This document shows positions 28,336 to 40,676 of a stretch of 64,000 nt of DNA, in pieces. The stretch is from an uncultured Alphaproteobacteria bacterium (GTDB lineage: Bacteria > Pseudomonadota > Alphaproteobacteria > HIMB59 > GCA-002718135): contig CACGRD010000001.1 in the NCBI GenBank assembly GCA_902575375.1, positions 1 to 64,000 on the forward strand. Reading direction: 5' to 3'. Every line of letters starts with the position of its first letter. Position 1 is the first letter of the stretch. Made by a program: the position numbers and the translations under genes. The notes under the pieces are model-generated. The model saw only the letters and a list, made by a program, of their open reading frames with translations. It was not told the origin of the DNA and ran no database searches.

Positions 28336-29786
28336 TTACTTTAATTTATTTAGCATTAGGACTTCTAACATCACTTTTATTTCCTCCATATTTCTTCTTT
28401 CCGTTAGGTTTTATAATCTTCCCGTCTCTGTGTCTGTTATTAGATTCAAATAGAAAAAATAACAGTAATTTAAATATATTTAATAATTTGTCATTTTTCG
28501 GCTTTGGTTTTTTTATAAATTATTTATTTTGGCTTAAAAATCCCTTTTTTGTTTTTGAAGAAACAAAAATTTTTTTCCTAGTTTTTCTATTATTAATAAT
28601 CTTATTATCTTTAATTTTAAGCTTAATATTTACAATAATTTCAAGTTTAGGAAAAAAAATTCCAATATTTTTTTTGATTCCATTTATGTTTACTATTACT
28701 GAATATATAATTTCAATTATTTTTTATGGATTCCCCTGGTTTACATTTTCTTTGGTTATTTCTAGTAATGAATATCTACTTATTTCATTAAAATCTTTTG
28801 GAACATTAATCTCAAGTTATTTAATAATTCAAATATTCTGCTTACCTTTTATTTTTATTACTAAAGTAAATCTAAAAAAAGAAGTGAGATATTTTTCATT
28901 TTTTATTGCTTTACCAATAATTATTCTATTGATCTTAAATGTTAATTTTAAAAATGATAACTTAAAAACCAAAACTATAGATTTAGAAATTTTTCAATTA
29001 AATTTTAAAAATAATGATAAATCTTTTGTACCAGAAAAAAAACTAAATATAATAATAAATAATATTCAAAAAAGTACTGCAGATTTGCTAATATTTGGTG
29101 AAAATAATTTGCCTTATCTTTTGGACAATCTTAATCTAAAAATCTTAAAAGATTCTTTAAAAGAAAATCAAGTATTGATTATTGGTGCTACAAGATTTGA
29201 GAACAATAAATATTACAATAGTCTAATCAGTATTACCAAATCAAAAGTAAATTACTTTGATAAAAAGATACTTGTTCCTTTTGGGGAATTCTTACCCCTA
29301 AGAGATTCGCTTAATTTTTTAGAGAGAATAGTTGGTCCAAATAATTTTTCAAGTGGTAATCAGCAGAGATTAATTAATTTACCAAATAATATAAGTTTTA
29401 TCCCTGTAATTTGCTATGAGATAGTTTTTTATTGGAAACTCTTAAATAATTTAAATTACAATAGTAATTTTATTATAAATATAACAAATGATTTTTGGTT
29501 TGGTAAATACATAGGTCCATATCAGCATTTCTATTTAACTAAAATTAGAGCTGCAGAGTTTAATAAACCAATAATACGTGTATCTAATAATGGGATATCT
29601 GCTGTAATAAATAATAAAGGTAGTATAATAAAAAACACTGAACTAAATAATACTGAAAAATTTAAATATAAATTATATCTTCAAGATAATATTAATTTTT
29701 TTAATTTACATTTAATACTTAAAATTTATTTTTTAATTATTTTTCTTTTATTTACTTTATATTATTTAAGAAAAAATGTTGAGTAG
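28332..29786 (+). CDS. lnt: apolipoprotein N-acyltransferase
   Basis: N-terminal TM segments, FGENNLPYLL, VPFGEFLPLR, FIPVICYEIVF; TTG start. Confidence 0.88.
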   Translation: MITLIYLALGLLTSLLFPPYFFFPLGFIIFPSLCLLLDSNRKNNSNLNIFNNLSFFGFGFFINYLFWLKNPFFVFEETKIFFLVFLLLIILLSLILSLIFTIISSLGKKIPIFFLIPFMFTITEYIISIIFYGFPWFTFSLVISSNEYLLISLKSFGTLISSYLIIQIFCLPFIFITKVNLKKEVRYFSFFIALPIIILLILNVNFKNDNLKTKTIDLEIFQLNFKNNDKSFVPEKKLNIIINNIQKSTADLLIFGENNLPYLLDNLNLKILKDSLKENQVLIIGATRFENNKYYNSLISITKSKVNYFDKKILVPFGEFLPLRDSLNFLERIVGPNNFSSGNQQRLINLPNNISFIPVICYEIVFYWKLLNNLNYNSNFIINITNDFWFGKYIGPYQHFYLTKIRAAEFNKPIIRVSNNGISAVINNKGSIIKNTELNNTEKFKYKLYLQDNINFFNLHLILKIYFLIIFLLFTLYYLRKNVE

Positions 29787-30432
29787 CAATTATTCAAATC
29801 GGTTATTTGGAAGGACAAGAGGAAGAAGCAAGAAAAAAATTAATTTAAAAAAATATTATGAAACGGTAGATAAATACAAGTTTCAACATTTTAATGAAGA
29901 AACAGAATACATCTTGGATATAGGTACCGGTTATGGTGAAACCAGTATATTTCTTGCAAAGCAATTCCCAGATAAAGTTATTATATCTTGTGAAAAATAT
30001 ATTGATGGAAATATAATCTTACTTAAAAATATTGAAAACAATAAGATAAAAAATATTCTATTACATAATGGAAATGTTTATGAAGTTTTAGAAAGAGCTA
30101 ATAAAAAATATTTTAAACTTGTATGGATATTTTTTCCTGATCCTTGGCCAAAAAATAGACATGCTAAGCGCAGATTGATAACTAGTGATTTTTTAATAAA
30201 ACTTCATAAAATTTTAAAGGAAAATAGTGAGATACTAATAGCTACAGATTCAAAAATTTATCTAAGATTTATTCTAAATTCAATTTATAATTGTAAGGAG
30301 TTTTTTCTCTGGTTGAACCAATCAAAAATGAATTTACACATAAAGGATTATTACGATATTGAGACAAAATATTATAAAAAAGCAATTAATTCTCAAAGAA
30401 AACCATCTTTATTCATTTTGAGAAAAATATAA
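29776..30432 (+). CDS. trmB: tRNA (guanine-N7)-methyltransferase
   Basis: LDIGTGYGETSIFLAKQFP, FFPDPWPKNRHAKRRLI. Confidence 0.92.
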   Translation: MLSSNYSNRLFGRTRGRSKKKINLKKYYETVDKYKFQHFNEETEYILDIGTGYGETSIFLAKQFPDKVIISCEKYIDGNIILLKNIENNKIKNILLHNGNVYEVLERANKKYFKLVWIFFPDPWPKNRHAKRRLITSDFLIKLHKILKENSEILIATDSKIYLRFILNSIYNCKEFFLWLNQSKMNLHIKDYYDIETKYYKKAINSQRKPSLFILRKI

Positions 30433-30434
30433 GC

Positions 30435-30462
30435 TTGAAATTCCGTAAAATATTAATATACG
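30435..30462 (+). promoter_or_regulatory. candidate nusA promoter (TTGAAA-16 nt-TATACG)
   Basis: Sigma70-like hexamers in trmB-nusA gap. Confidence 0.45.
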
Positions 30463-30474
30463 CACTATTATTAA

Positions 30475-30498
30475 GGTGGGTTATCCCACCTTTTTTTT
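30475..30498 (+). terminator. intrinsic terminator/attenuator GGTGGG-TTAT-CCCACC-T8 just before nusA ATG
   Basis: Perfect 6-bp stem, tetraloop, 8 T; 6 nt to ATG at 30505. Confidence 0.88.
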
Positions 30499-30504
30499 AT
30501 AATT

Positions 30505-32043
30505 ATGGCTAAAAAAAAATATAATGTAATTAGAGAAGAAATGCTCCAGGTTGCGTCCAATGTAGCACAAGAAAAAAACATTGATCAAGATTCAGTTTTT
30601 TCAGCGATGGAACAAGCATTAGAAAAAGCAGCAAGAGTTAAATATGGTCAAGAAATTGACATAAGAATTTCTATAGATAGAGCTACTGGAGATATTAAGT
30701 TAAATTCATATCTTGAAGTGGTTGAAAGTATTGATGAAGAATTTCAATCTAGACAAATTCTTTTAGAGGATGCTAAAAAAACTAATCCAGATATTAATTT
30801 AGGAGAATTTGTTATAAAAGCATTACCACCTATTGAATTAGGCAGAGTTGCTGCACAAAATGCAAAAGGAGTAATAATTCAAAAGGTAAGAGAAGCTGAC
30901 AAATCTAATCAATATGAAGAATATAAAGATAAAGTTGGTGAGATAGCAGTCGGTATAGTTAAAAGAACTGAATTTGGAAATTTAATTATAGATTTAGGTA
31001 AGAGCGAAGCAATAATTAAAAGAGAAGAACTCATTCCAAGAGAAACATTTAAAAATGGTGATAGAGTTAGGGCTTATATTTACGAAGTAAAGAACGATGT
31101 AAAAGGCTACCAAGTTTTCTTATCAAGAACACATCCTCAATTTTTATCAAAATTATTTTTTCAAGAAGTACCAGAAATATTCGAAGGAGTTATTACTGTT
31201 AAAAGTGTTGCAAGAGATCCTGGTTCAAGAGCTAAGATTAGTGTTTTTACAGAAGACTCTACTATAGATCCAGTAGGCGCTTGTGTTGGAATGAGAGGTT
31301 CAAGAGTACAAGCTGTTGTAAATGAATTGCAAGGAGAGAAAATAGATATTGTTACATGGTCAGATAATCAAGCTACTTTTTTAGCAAATGCTCTTGCTCC
31401 TGCAGAAGTTAGTAAGATTTTCTTGTATGAAGAAAAAAATAAAGTTGAGGTTGTAATACCTGATGATCAATTAAGTCTAGCAATTGGAAGAAAAGGTCAA
31501 AATGTTAAATTAGCTTCTAACTTAACTAGCTTAGAAATAGATATACTAACTGAAGATGAAGAATCAGAAAGAAGACAACAGGAATTTAAGGAAAAAAGTA
31601 TTTTATTAGCTGAGACGCTTGATGTTGAAGACGTTATTGCTCAACTACTTGTAACTGATGGTTATACAACTGTTGAGTCTATAGCTACTGAAACTTTAGA
31701 TAATTTAGAAAAAATAGAAGGCTTTGATACTACACTAGCTCAGGAAATAATTGATAGATCTAGAAACTTTGTGCAAGAAAAAGCAGAGTCAGACAAAAAA
31801 CTTATAGATGAAAATATCAGTGATGAAAAATTAAAAAACTTAAAGGGTATGAACAATAGTATTTTAGCAAAACTGGCAAAATCAAATATTCTCAATGTTA
31901 ATGATTTTGCAGATTTAGCTACGTTCGAACTTATAGACAAAGAAGAAGGTATCTTAAGAGAATTAGATCTCGATGAAGAAATAGCTAATAATATGATAAT
32001 GGAAGCAAGAAGTTTCTGGTCTGAAGAACAAAACAAGGATTAA
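30505..32043 (+). CDS. nusA: transcription termination/antitermination factor NusA
   Basis: VGACVGMRGSRVQAVVNELQGEKIDIV, LAIGRKGQNVKLAS, C-terminal repeats. Confidence 0.97.
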   Translation: MAKKKYNVIREEMLQVASNVAQEKNIDQDSVFSAMEQALEKAARVKYGQEIDIRISIDRATGDIKLNSYLEVVESIDEEFQSRQILLEDAKKTNPDINLGEFVIKALPPIELGRVAAQNAKGVIIQKVREADKSNQYEEYKDKVGEIAVGIVKRTEFGNLIIDLGKSEAIIKREELIPRETFKNGDRVRAYIYEVKNDVKGYQVFLSRTHPQFLSKLFFQEVPEIFEGVITVKSVARDPGSRAKISVFTEDSTIDPVGACVGMRGSRVQAVVNELQGEKIDIVTWSDNQATFLANALAPAEVSKIFLYEEKNKVEVVIPDDQLSLAIGRKGQNVKLASNLTSLEIDILTEDEESERRQQEFKEKSILLAETLDVEDVIAQLLVTDGYTTVESIATETLDNLEKIEGFDTTLAQEIIDRSRNFVQEKAESDKKLIDENISDEKLKNLKGMNNSILAKLAKSNILNVNDFADLATFELIDKEEGILRELDLDEEIANNMIMEARSFWSEEQNKD

Positions 32044-32045
32044 AA

Positions 32046-34283
32046 TTGGATAAAGATAAAGGTAAAAAAAAGCCATTAAAACTATCTTCATCAGGGAGAT
32101 TACAAATAAGAAAAAATCTTGGTCCAGCAGGTGATAAAGCAAGAACTAGTGGTAGTAAAAAAACAATACAAATTGTTTTTAAAAATAAAAATAATCAACA
32201 GAAAAGTTCATCTACAACCCAATCTAATTTCAGAGGATCATCAAGCCTAAGAACACCTAGACCAGGAATTAATTCATCACCACAACCAAACTTTTCCTCA
32301 CCTAATAAAACTAGAAACTTTGATAATAAAAATAAAAAAACTGTAGATAAAAAAACCCAACAAAAAAAATCAACTCTTAGACCACTTGAAGATGACTTTA
32401 GTAAATCTGATGCTAAAAAAATACTAGAACAAGAAGAACAAGAATTTGATAAATTTCCGAGCTTAGCTAAAATAAAGAGAGCTAGAGAAAAAGAAAAACT
32501 AAAATCTGCAAACGAATCAGACGATAGCAAAATTTCTAGAGAAATTTCCATTCCTGATTTTATTACTGTTCAAGATTTAGCAAATAGAATGGCAGAAAAA
32601 ACTGCTGATGTAGTTAAAGTCCTAATGAAAATGGGTGTTATGGCAAATGCTACTCAATCATTGGAATCTGATACAGCTCAACTAGTTGCTGAAGAATTAG
32701 GTCATAAAGTAACCGTCGTTAAAGATGATGATGTATTAAATGACATCAAAGACATTGAAGACCCCGAAGATAGTCTTGTTAAAAGAGCTCCTGTAGTGAC
32801 AATCATGGGCCATGTTGATCATGGGAAAACCTCTTTACTGGATGCATTTAGAGATAGTAGTGTAGTATCTGGTGAGGCAGGAGGTATTACACAGCATATT
32901 GGTGCTTATCAAATCAATAATAATAATAAAAAAATTACATTTATTGATACTCCAGGTCATGCCGCCTTCTCAAATATGCGAGCTAGGGGATCTAAGACAA
33001 CTGATATAGTTATACTTGTTGTGGCAGCTGATGATGGAATTAAACCTCAAACAATTGAATCTATAGCTCATGCAAAATCTGCTGAGGTTCCAATAATAGT
33101 TGCTATTAACAAAATTGATCTACCAGGAGCAGACCCAGATAAAGTTAGAAATGAATTACTTAGTCATGAAATAATTGTTGAAAAACTAAGTGGTGAAGTT
33201 TTAGATATTGAAGTGTCAGCAACTAAAGGAACAAATTTAGATAAATTAGAAGAGGCGATTCATTTACAAGCAGACCTTCTTAATCTCAAAGCTAATCCTG
33301 ATAGAAAAGCTAGAGGATCTGTAATTGAATCTAAACTAGAAAAAGGCAGAGGTTCAGTTGCAACTATCCTAGTACAAAAAGGAACATTAAAAGTAAGTGA
33401 TATATTTGTATCAGGATCTGAGTGGGGGAAAGTTAAAGCTTTAATTGATGACAAAGGTAAAAATATAAAACAAGCTGAACCATCAGTGCCAGTAGAAGTT
33501 CTGGGATTTGACTCTAACCCATTAGCTGGTGATGATTTTATTGTAGTTGAAAACGAAGGTATTGCTCGTAAAATTGCAGAATTTAGATCAAGTAAACTGC
33601 AAATTCAAAAAAATACAGTGGCTAAATCAAATGTTGAAGAGATGTTTGCCCAGATTAATAAAGGTGAAGCAACAAGTCTTCCAGTAGTAATTAAAACTGA
33701 CGTTCAAGGTTCTGCAGAAGCAATTGAAAATTCAATAACTAAACTTTCAACTGATGAAGTTAAGGTCAATGTTATTTATAAAGGTGTTGGTGCAATTACT
33801 GAGAGTGATGTTACTTTAGCCGGTTCAGGAAAAGGTTTTATTGTTGGTTTTAATGTTAGGGCACTACCTCATGCAAGAGATATAGCAAAAAGAGATGGTG
33901 TAGATATTAAATATTATTCAATTATTTATGAACTTATTGATGACGTAAAAAATCTTTTAACAGGTTTATTAAAACCTGATATTTCTGAAAATATTACTGG
34001 TAATGTTGAGATTCGCGAAGTTTTCAACATATCTAAAGTTGGAAATATTGCAGGTTGTATGGTTAAAGATGGTCTTATTTCTAGAAAATCACAAATAAGA
34101 ATTCTAAGAGATAATATTGTAATTCATAAAGGACAAATTAGTAGTCTAAAAAGATTTAAGGAAGAAGTATCAGAGGTCAAATCTGGTTTTGAATGTGGTG
34201 TAATGCTAGACAATTATAGTGATATTAAAGTAGGCGATATTATTGAAACATTTGAAGAAGTTTCTACAAGTAGAAAGTTATAA
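32046..34283 (+). CDS. infB: translation initiation factor IF-2
   Basis: VTIMGHVDHGKTSLLDAF, IDTPGHAAFSNMRARG; TTG start. Confidence 0.97.
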   Translation: MDKDKGKKKPLKLSSSGRLQIRKNLGPAGDKARTSGSKKTIQIVFKNKNNQQKSSSTTQSNFRGSSSLRTPRPGINSSPQPNFSSPNKTRNFDNKNKKTVDKKTQQKKSTLRPLEDDFSKSDAKKILEQEEQEFDKFPSLAKIKRAREKEKLKSANESDDSKISREISIPDFITVQDLANRMAEKTADVVKVLMKMGVMANATQSLESDTAQLVAEELGHKVTVVKDDDVLNDIKDIEDPEDSLVKRAPVVTIMGHVDHGKTSLLDAFRDSSVVSGEAGGITQHIGAYQINNNNKKITFIDTPGHAAFSNMRARGSKTTDIVILVVAADDGIKPQTIESIAHAKSAEVPIIVAINKIDLPGADPDKVRNELLSHEIIVEKLSGEVLDIEVSATKGTNLDKLEEAIHLQADLLNLKANPDRKARGSVIESKLEKGRGSVATILVQKGTLKVSDIFVSGSEWGKVKALIDDKGKNIKQAEPSVPVEVLGFDSNPLAGDDFIVVENEGIARKIAEFRSSKLQIQKNTVAKSNVEEMFAQINKGEATSLPVVIKTDVQGSAEAIENSITKLSTDEVKVNVIYKGVGAITESDVTLAGSGKGFIVGFNVRALPHARDIAKRDGVDIKYYSIIYELIDDVKNLLTGLLKPDISENITGNVEIREVFNISKVGNIAGCMVKDGLISRKSQIRILRDNIVIHKGQISSLKRFKEEVSEVKSGFECGVMLDNYSDIKVGDIIETFEEVSTSRKL

Positions 34284-34295
34284 TGTTTTTTTACA

Positions 34296-34661
34296 ATGGA
34301 TACGCAAAGACAAATTAGATTTGGTGAACTAATAAGGTCATTACTAAGTGATTGTTTATTAAAAGAAGATTTTTTTGATGAAAATATTAACTCTTCATCC
34401 ATCACAATTTCATTTGTCAGAATGTCCAAGGACTTAAAGATAGCAAATGTATATTTCATGCCCCTTGGTGGTAAGGACAAAATACAAATTTTAGAAGTTT
34501 TAAAAGACAGAAAATATATTTTTCAAAAATTTCTATCAAAGGCAAAAATCAATTCAAAATTTACACCAAAACTTTCTTTTTATTTAGATGATACATTTGA
34601 TGAAGCAGAAAAAATTGAAAACCTTTTATTAAATAAAAATGTCTTAAGAGATATTAAGTAA
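34296..34661 (+). CDS. rbfA: ribosome-binding factor A
   Basis: 121 aa, RQIRFGELIRSLLSDCLL, between infB and truB. Confidence 0.88.
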   Translation: MDTQRQIRFGELIRSLLSDCLLKEDFFDENINSSSITISFVRMSKDLKIANVYFMPLGGKDKIQILEVLKDRKYIFQKFLSKAKINSKFTPKLSFYLDDTFDEAEKIENLLLNKNVLRDIK

Positions 34662-35566
34662 TGATTTCAAAACAAGGTTGGATAAATTTATACAAACCCA
34701 AAAATATTACATCTTTTAAAGCCATTAATTCAATAAAAAAAAAATTTTTAATTAATAAAATTGGTCATGCGGGTACTTTAGATCCTATGGCAGAAGGTGT
34801 GTTACCAATAGCTATAGGAAAAGCAACAAAACTAATTCCATATATTTGCAATATGAACAAAGAATATGAGTTTACAGTAACTTGGGGCATTCAAACAACA
34901 ACAGATGATGCTGAGGGTGAAATTTTATTTAAATCAAGTTACCTCCCTAAAAGAAAAGAAATAGAAAAAAAAATTATTAATTATATTGGTCTTATAAGTC
35001 AGATACCTCCAAAAGTTTCAGCAGTTAAAATTAATGGTAAAAGAGCTTATAAATTATTTAGAGAAAATAAAAAATTTACGATTCAACCAAAAAAAGTTTT
35101 TATCGAAGATCTGTGTATTACTGATCACAGTATTAACAAAACGTCATTTAAAATTTTATGCGGGCAGGGCTTTTATGTTAGAAGTCTAGCTCGTGATTTA
35201 GCTATAGATCTTAAAACATATGGACACATTTCTTCATTGAAAAGGTCAAAAGTAGGTAAATTCAGTGAAAAAAATTCGATTTTACTGGACGATCTTGTAA
35301 AAATAGGACAAACGCACGAAGAAATTAATTGTATCTCCACTACAATTTCTATGCTGGACGACATCTTGGCTTATGAAATTGAAGAAAAATTAGATATTGA
35401 AAATTTATCTTTTGGAAGATCTATTAAAATTGATGAAAGAAAAATTATAAATCCTTCGTCAATAAACTTAGATAAAAAAAATATTTTTTTATTTAAGAAA
35501 GGAGACATTGTCTCGATAGGCAAATTAGATGGTAATTTGTTTAAACCAAATAAAATATTAATATAG
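34661..35566 (+). CDS. truB: tRNA pseudouridine synthase TruB
   Basis: [25 protein letters not shown]. Confidence 0.95.
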   Translation: MISKQGWINLYKPKNITSFKAINSIKKKFLINKIGHAGTLDPMAEGVLPIAIGKATKLIPYICNMNKEYEFTVTWGIQTTTDDAEGEILFKSSYLPKRKEIEKKIINYIGLISQIPPKVSAVKINGKRAYKLFRENKKFTIQPKKVFIEDLCITDHSINKTSFKILCGQGFYVRSLARDLAIDLKTYGHISSLKRSKVGKFSEKNSILLDDLVKIGQTHEEINCISTTISMLDDILAYEIEEKLDIENLSFGRSIKIDERKIINPSSINLDKKNIFLFKKGDIVSIGKLDGNLFKPNKILI

Positions 35567-35574
35567 GAGTATCG

Positions 35575-35844
35575 ATGTCGATAACAAAAGAAAATAAAAA
35601 AAGTCTTATTGATGAATATTCTAAAAATGAAAAAGATACTGGATCAGCAGGTGTTCAGATAGCTGTTTTAACAGAAAGAATAAAAAATTTAACTGAACAT
35701 TTTAAGACTCACAATAAAGATAATCATTCAAAAAGAGGACTAGTATCATTAGTCAATAAAAGAAAAAAATTATTAAACTACTTATCTAAAAAAAATAAAT
35801 CTGAATATTCAGATTTAATAAAAAAGTTAAATATTAGAGGTTAA
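35575..35844 (+). CDS. rpsO: ribosomal protein uS15
   Basis: [50 protein letters not shown]. Confidence 0.97.
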   Translation: MSITKENKKSLIDEYSKNEKDTGSAGVQIAVLTERIKNLTEHFKTHNKDNHSKRGLVSLVNKRKKLLNYLSKKNKSEYSDLIKKLNIRG

Positions 35845-35866
35845 AAAAAGAGGATAAATAAAAATT

Positions 35867-37951
35867 ATGTTTGATGTGAAAATTGTAGAAATTGAATGGG
35901 CTGGAAGAACACTTAAATTAGAAACTGGAAAAATAGCAAGACAAGCTGACTCAACAGTTATAGCCACTTATGGTGGTACGACAGTTATGTGTAATGTAGT
36001 TGCTGCAAAAGAAGCAAATCCTGATATGGATTTTTTCCCCTTAACAGTAAATTATCAAGAAAAATATTATTCTGTAGGAAAAATACCTGGTGGTTTTTTT
36101 AAAAGAGAGGCTAGACCAACTGAAAAAGAAACATTAGTTTCTCGATTAATTGATAGACCAGTTAGACCTTTATTTCATAAAGATTTTAAAAATGAGACCC
36201 AAGTTACTTGTACTGTTTTATCACATGATCAAGAAAATGACTCAGATGTTGTAGCAATGGTAGCAGCAAGTGCTGCATTAACTTTATCTGGTTTGCCATT
36301 TTTAGGCCCACTCGGAGCAATTAAGATTGGTTTTATAGACGATGAGTTTGTTGTTAACCCGAGTAAGAGTCAATTATCAAATTCTAAACTAGAATTAGTA
36401 TTGGCAGGGACTAAGGAAGGTGTACTAATGATCGAGTCTGAAGCTCACGAGCTTTCAGAAAAACAAATGCTAGATGCAGTAGTTCTTGGTCAAGAAAATT
36501 ATAAAACAGTGATTGAAGCAATAATTTCCTTAGCTAAAAAAGCGGCAAAAGAACCTTGGGAACTTAAAGAAAAAGATGAAGAAATTAAAAATCTACCATC
36601 TAAGATCAACGAAGACTTTGGTAAAGATTTTATAGATGCTTATAAAATAACTGAAAAACAAAAAAGATCAGAAAAATTATCTTCGTTACGAAACGAAATT
36701 TCTGAAAAATTTGTAAGTGAAACACTCTCACCAGTACTGGTTTCAGATGCTATAAAAAATGTAGAAAAAGATATAGTTAGAGGAGAATTAATTAATACTG
36801 GTAATAGAATTGATGGAAGAGATACAAAAACAGTCCGTCCAATTGTGTGTGAAACTGGAGTTTTAGAAAGAACTCACGGGTCTGCATTATTTACAAGAGG
36901 AGAAACACAAGCTCTTGTAGTTTCAACTTTGGGAACTGGACAAGATGAGCAAAGAATAGATGCAATTGATGGTGAATATACAGAGAATTTTATGCTTCAT
37001 TACAATTTTCCACCTTACTCCGTTGGAGAAGTTGGAAGAATAGGTTCTACCAGTAGAAGAGAAATAGGACATGGAAAATTAGCATGGAGAGCTATTCACC
37101 CAATGTTACCTTCAAAAGAAAAGTTTCCTTACACTTATAGAGTTGTATCCGAAATTACAGAATCTAATGGATCTAGTTCTATGGCAACTGTTTGTGGCAC
37201 CTCAATGTCTTTAATGGATGCAGGAGTGCCTTTAGAAAGACCAGTAGCAGGTATTGCGATGGGCTTAATTAAAGAGAATGATAAATATGTGATATTATCA
37301 GACATACTTGGTGATGAAGATCATCTTGGTGATATGGATTTTAAAGTTGCAGGAACTTCTGAAGGAATAACTTCATTACAAATGGATATTAAAATAACTA
37401 GTATCACAGCTGAAATTATGGATGAAGCATTAGCGCAAGCTAAAGATGGACGCTTCCATATACTTGGTGAAATGGCTAAAGCAATTGATAAACCTAATCA
37501 ATCGATTTCTCAGTACGCTCCTACAATAACTAATCTACAAATAAACAAAGATAAAATTAGAGAAGTTATTGGTAAAGGAGGAGCAGTTATTAGAGAAATA
37601 TCTGAAACGACTGGAGCTAAAATTGAAATTAATGACGAGGGTTTAGTGAGTATTGCAGCTGTAGATCAAAAATCTGGAAATGATGCATTAGAATGGATCA
37701 AAGGTATTGTCGAAGAGCCAGAGATTGGTAAAATTTATGTTGGTAAAGTTATAAAGATAATGGACTTTGGTGCTTTTGTTAATTTCATGGGATCTACAGA
37801 TGGTCTTGTTCATATTAGTCAATTAAAAAATGAAAGAGTAGAGAAAGTTGAAGATGTTATTAGTGAAGGAGATATCGTTAAAGTAAAAGTATTGGATATC
37901 GACTCAAGAGGAAAAATAAAACTTTCTATGAAAGCAGTTGAAGCAGAATAA
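35867..37951 (+). CDS. pnp: polynucleotide phosphorylase
   Basis: [32 protein letters not shown] and S1 domains. Confidence 0.97.
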   Translation: MFDVKIVEIEWAGRTLKLETGKIARQADSTVIATYGGTTVMCNVVAAKEANPDMDFFPLTVNYQEKYYSVGKIPGGFFKREARPTEKETLVSRLIDRPVRPLFHKDFKNETQVTCTVLSHDQENDSDVVAMVAASAALTLSGLPFLGPLGAIKIGFIDDEFVVNPSKSQLSNSKLELVLAGTKEGVLMIESEAHELSEKQMLDAVVLGQENYKTVIEAIISLAKKAAKEPWELKEKDEEIKNLPSKINEDFGKDFIDAYKITEKQKRSEKLSSLRNEISEKFVSETLSPVLVSDAIKNVEKDIVRGELINTGNRIDGRDTKTVRPIVCETGVLERTHGSALFTRGETQALVVSTLGTGQDEQRIDAIDGEYTENFMLHYNFPPYSVGEVGRIGSTSRREIGHGKLAWRAIHPMLPSKEKFPYTYRVVSEITESNGSSSMATVCGTSMSLMDAGVPLERPVAGIAMGLIKENDKYVILSDILGDEDHLGDMDFKVAGTSEGITSLQMDIKITSITAEIMDEALAQAKDGRFHILGEMAKAIDKPNQSISQYAPTITNLQINKDKIREVIGKGGAVIREISETTGAKIEINDEGLVSIAAVDQKSGNDALEWIKGIVEEPEIGKIYVGKVIKIMDFGAFVNFMGSTDGLVHISQLKNERVEKVEDVISEGDIVKVKVLDIDSRGKIKLSMKAVEAE

Positions 37952-38693
37952 AAAACTTAAATTACCAAAATTAATTGGGCACAGAGGTTTAAAAGATCTG
38001 TGTCCAGAAAACACTTTAGAATCTATCTTAAAGGCATTTGATTTAGGTTTAAGTTTTGTAGAAATAGATGTCAAGATTTCTAAAGACAGAGTTCCAATTT
38101 TATTACATGATGACACACTTGATAGAACTACTAATGGAAGTGGACTTGCAATTGATTATGATTATGAGAACATAAAAAAACTTGATGCTGGAAAATTTTT
38201 TTACAAAAAAAATACAAATATTTTCGTTCCAAAATTAGAAGATATTCTAAGTTTGTGTGCTAATAATAATGGTAATTTAAATATCGAATTAAAACCCAAT
38301 AAAAATTTTGAAAAAGAAAATGTTTATCAAATATATAAGATTATAAAAAACATTAATCAAATAAATATTTTTTTTTCCTCATTTGATATGATTTCTATTT
38401 TAGAAATTTCAAAACTTTACCCCCAATCTATACGTAGTTTTTTATTACATGATTTTAAAGAATATAATATTGATGATTTGATTAGCATTTCAATTAAACA
38501 TGATTTAAAAATTTGTGGATTAAATATAGATCTTGTTACAGCTGACATTATAAAAAAAATTAAAGAATCCAATATGGCTATAACTGTTTATTCAGATAAA
38601 AATATAAATTTATCTAGTGCTAATGATATTTTCTCCATAGGTGTTGATAGTATTTTTGTTGATAATCCTTTAGATTTATTGGGAAAATTTTAG
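37938..38693 (+). CDS. ugpQ: glycerophosphodiester phosphodiesterase
   Basis: [35 protein letters not shown] start overlaps pnp. Confidence 0.88.
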   Translation: MKQNKKLKLPKLIGHRGLKDLCPENTLESILKAFDLGLSFVEIDVKISKDRVPILLHDDTLDRTTNGSGLAIDYDYENIKKLDAGKFFYKKNTNIFVPKLEDILSLCANNNGNLNIELKPNKNFEKENVYQIYKIIKNINQINIFFSSFDMISILEISKLYPQSIRSFLLHDFKEYNIDDLISISIKHDLKICGLNIDLVTADIIKKIKESNMAITVYSDKNINLSSANDIFSIGVDSIFVDNPLDLLGKF

Positions 38694-39463
38694 AACTTAT
38701 TGGGCATTCCAATAATATTGTAACCACAGTCAACATAATGTACTTCACCAGTAACTGCAGAAGATAAATCACTAATAAAGTATAAAGCAGATTTACCAAT
38801 TTCATCTAATTTTGCATTTCGTTTCAGTGCTGAATGTTCTTCTGTGAATTTAAACACCTCCCTAGCATTATTTATTGCCGCACCAGCAATTGTTCTCATA
38901 GGTCCTGCTGAGATTGCATTAACACGAATATTTTTAGTACCTAAATCCACACTCAAGTATTTTACACTTGTTTCTAAAGCGGCTTTTGCAATTCCCATTA
39001 AATTATAATTTGGTATTACTTTATTTGACCCATAAAAAGTAAGGGTGAGAATACTTCCTCCATCGTTCATTATAGGTTCAAAATTTCTTGCAAGACTAGT
39101 TAAAGAAAAACATGATATTTCCAAACAATTAATAAAATTATCCTTCGTACTATCAACATATCTTCCATTTAGCTCTGACTTATCTGCAAATGCAACAGCA
39201 TGAATTATAAAATCAATTGTGCCCCATTCTTTTTTTATAATTTCTACCGATTTGTTTATTGAGTCATTATTATTAAAATCACACTCTATTAATATTTTTG
39301 AATTAATTTTTTCAGAAAGTGGTTTCACTCTCTTCAATAATATTTCATTTTGATAACCAATGGCTATTTCAGCACCATTTTCAGCTAGTTGTTTTGCTAT
39401 TCCCCATGCAATTGAATGATTATTTGCAATACCAAATACTAAACCTTTTTTATTTTTAAGCAT
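38690..39463 (-). CDS. fabI: enoyl-ACP reductase FabI
   Basis: [34 protein letters not shown]. Confidence 0.93.
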   Translation of the reverse strand: MLKNKKGLVFGIANNHSIAWGIAKQLAENGAEIAIGYQNEILLKRVKPLSEKINSKILIECDFNNNDSINKSVEIIKKEWGTIDFIIHAVAFADKSELNGRYVDSTKDNFINCLEISCFSLTSLARNFEPIMNDGGSILTLTFYGSNKVIPNYNLMGIAKAALETSVKYLSVDLGTKNIRVNAISAGPMRTIAGAAINNAREVFKFTEEHSALKRNAKLDEIGKSALYFISDLSSAVTGEVHYVDCGYNIIGMPNKF

Positions 39464-40673
39464 GATATTTTGAAAATACTAATGTTGCATTTGTACCGCC
39501 AAAACCAAAACTATTCGACATCACATGCTCTATTTCAACATCATTTTCCGTTTTTAAAAGAATATTACAATCTTTGGCACTATCATCAAGATTTTCAATA
39601 TTAGCAGAACCACTAATAAAATTATTTTTCATCATCAATAAACTATAAATTGCTTCATGCACACCAGTTGCCCCTAAAGAATGACCAGTCAAAGATTTTG
39701 TTGAGCTCATTTTAGGAATATTGGAAGCAAAAACATTTTTGATTGCTTCCAATTCTTTTACATCTCCTATTGGAGTGCTTGTTCCATGTGTATTTATATA
39801 ATCAATTTTACCATCAATATTTTTTAATGCTTGCTTCATGCATCTTTCTGCTCCCTCTCCAGAAGGCTGTACCATATCGTATCCATCTGAGGTTGCTCCA
39901 TATCCTGTTATTTCACCATATATTTTAGCACCTCTAGCTTTTGCATGCTCTAATTCTTCAAGTACTAAAGTTCCACCCCCTCCAGCTATTACAAATCCAT
40001 CTCTATCTGCATCATATGCCCTTGAAGATTTGTTTGGAGTAGAATTATATTTTGATGACAAAGCACCCATTGCATCAAATAAAATTGATAAAGTCCAATG
40101 GAGCTCTTCACCTCCTCCAGCAAAAACAATTTTTTGTTTCCCCATCTGAATGAGCTCATATGCATTACCAATACAATGTGAACTTGTTGAACATGCTGAA
40201 GTAATTGAATAGTTAACTCCTTTAATTTTAAAAGGAGTCGCAAGAGTTGCAGAATTTGTACTAGACATTGCTCTAGGTACCATAAATGGCCCAATTTTTT
40301 TTGAACCCGAATTCTTTCCAACTTCAGAAGATTTAAATAAATTTTGTGTAGATGGACCGCCTGAACCAACAATTATACCAGTCATTTCATTTGAAATATC
40401 ACTATCCTCTAGTCCTGAGTCATCTATAGCATCTTTCATCGCAATATAGTTGTAGGCAGCTCCATCACCCATAAACCTTAGCAATCTTCTATCAATTTCA
40501 TTACTTATATCTATATTTGGTTTACCGTGAACAAGACTTCTAAAAGAAAACTCCTCATACTCTTCAGCACTTGTTATCCCAGATTTCAAATTTTTAAGAC
40601 TGTCTATAACATCTGATTGATTATTACCAATACATGATACTATACCTAAACCTGTTACTACTACTCTATTCAT
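39456..40673 (-). CDS. fabB: beta-ketoacyl-ACP synthase I
   Basis: [39 protein letters not shown]; fabA-fabB-fabI order. Confidence 0.93.
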   Translation of the reverse strand: MNRVVVTGLGIVSCIGNNQSDVIDSLKNLKSGITSAEEYEEFSFRSLVHGKPNIDISNEIDRRLLRFMGDGAAYNYIAMKDAIDDSGLEDSDISNEMTGIIVGSGGPSTQNLFKSSEVGKNSGSKKIGPFMVPRAMSSTNSATLATPFKIKGVNYSITSACSTSSHCIGNAYELIQMGKQKIVFAGGGEELHWTLSILFDAMGALSSKYNSTPNKSSRAYDADRDGFVIAGGGGTLVLEELEHAKARGAKIYGEITGYGATSDGYDMVQPSGEGAERCMKQALKNIDGKIDYINTHGTSTPIGDVKELEAIKNVFASNIPKMSSTKSLTGHSLGATGVHEAIYSLLMMKNNFISGSANIENLDDSAKDCNILLKTENDVEIEHVMSNSFGFGGTNATLVFSKYHA

Positions 40674-40676
40674 TAC

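Noticed and set aside
32195-32551. Minus-strand ORF rich in Ser/Leu opposite infB
   Set aside because: Shadow ORF of the Lys/Asp/Ser-rich IF-2 N-terminal region; same reasoning applied to the other short antisense ORFs in the track.
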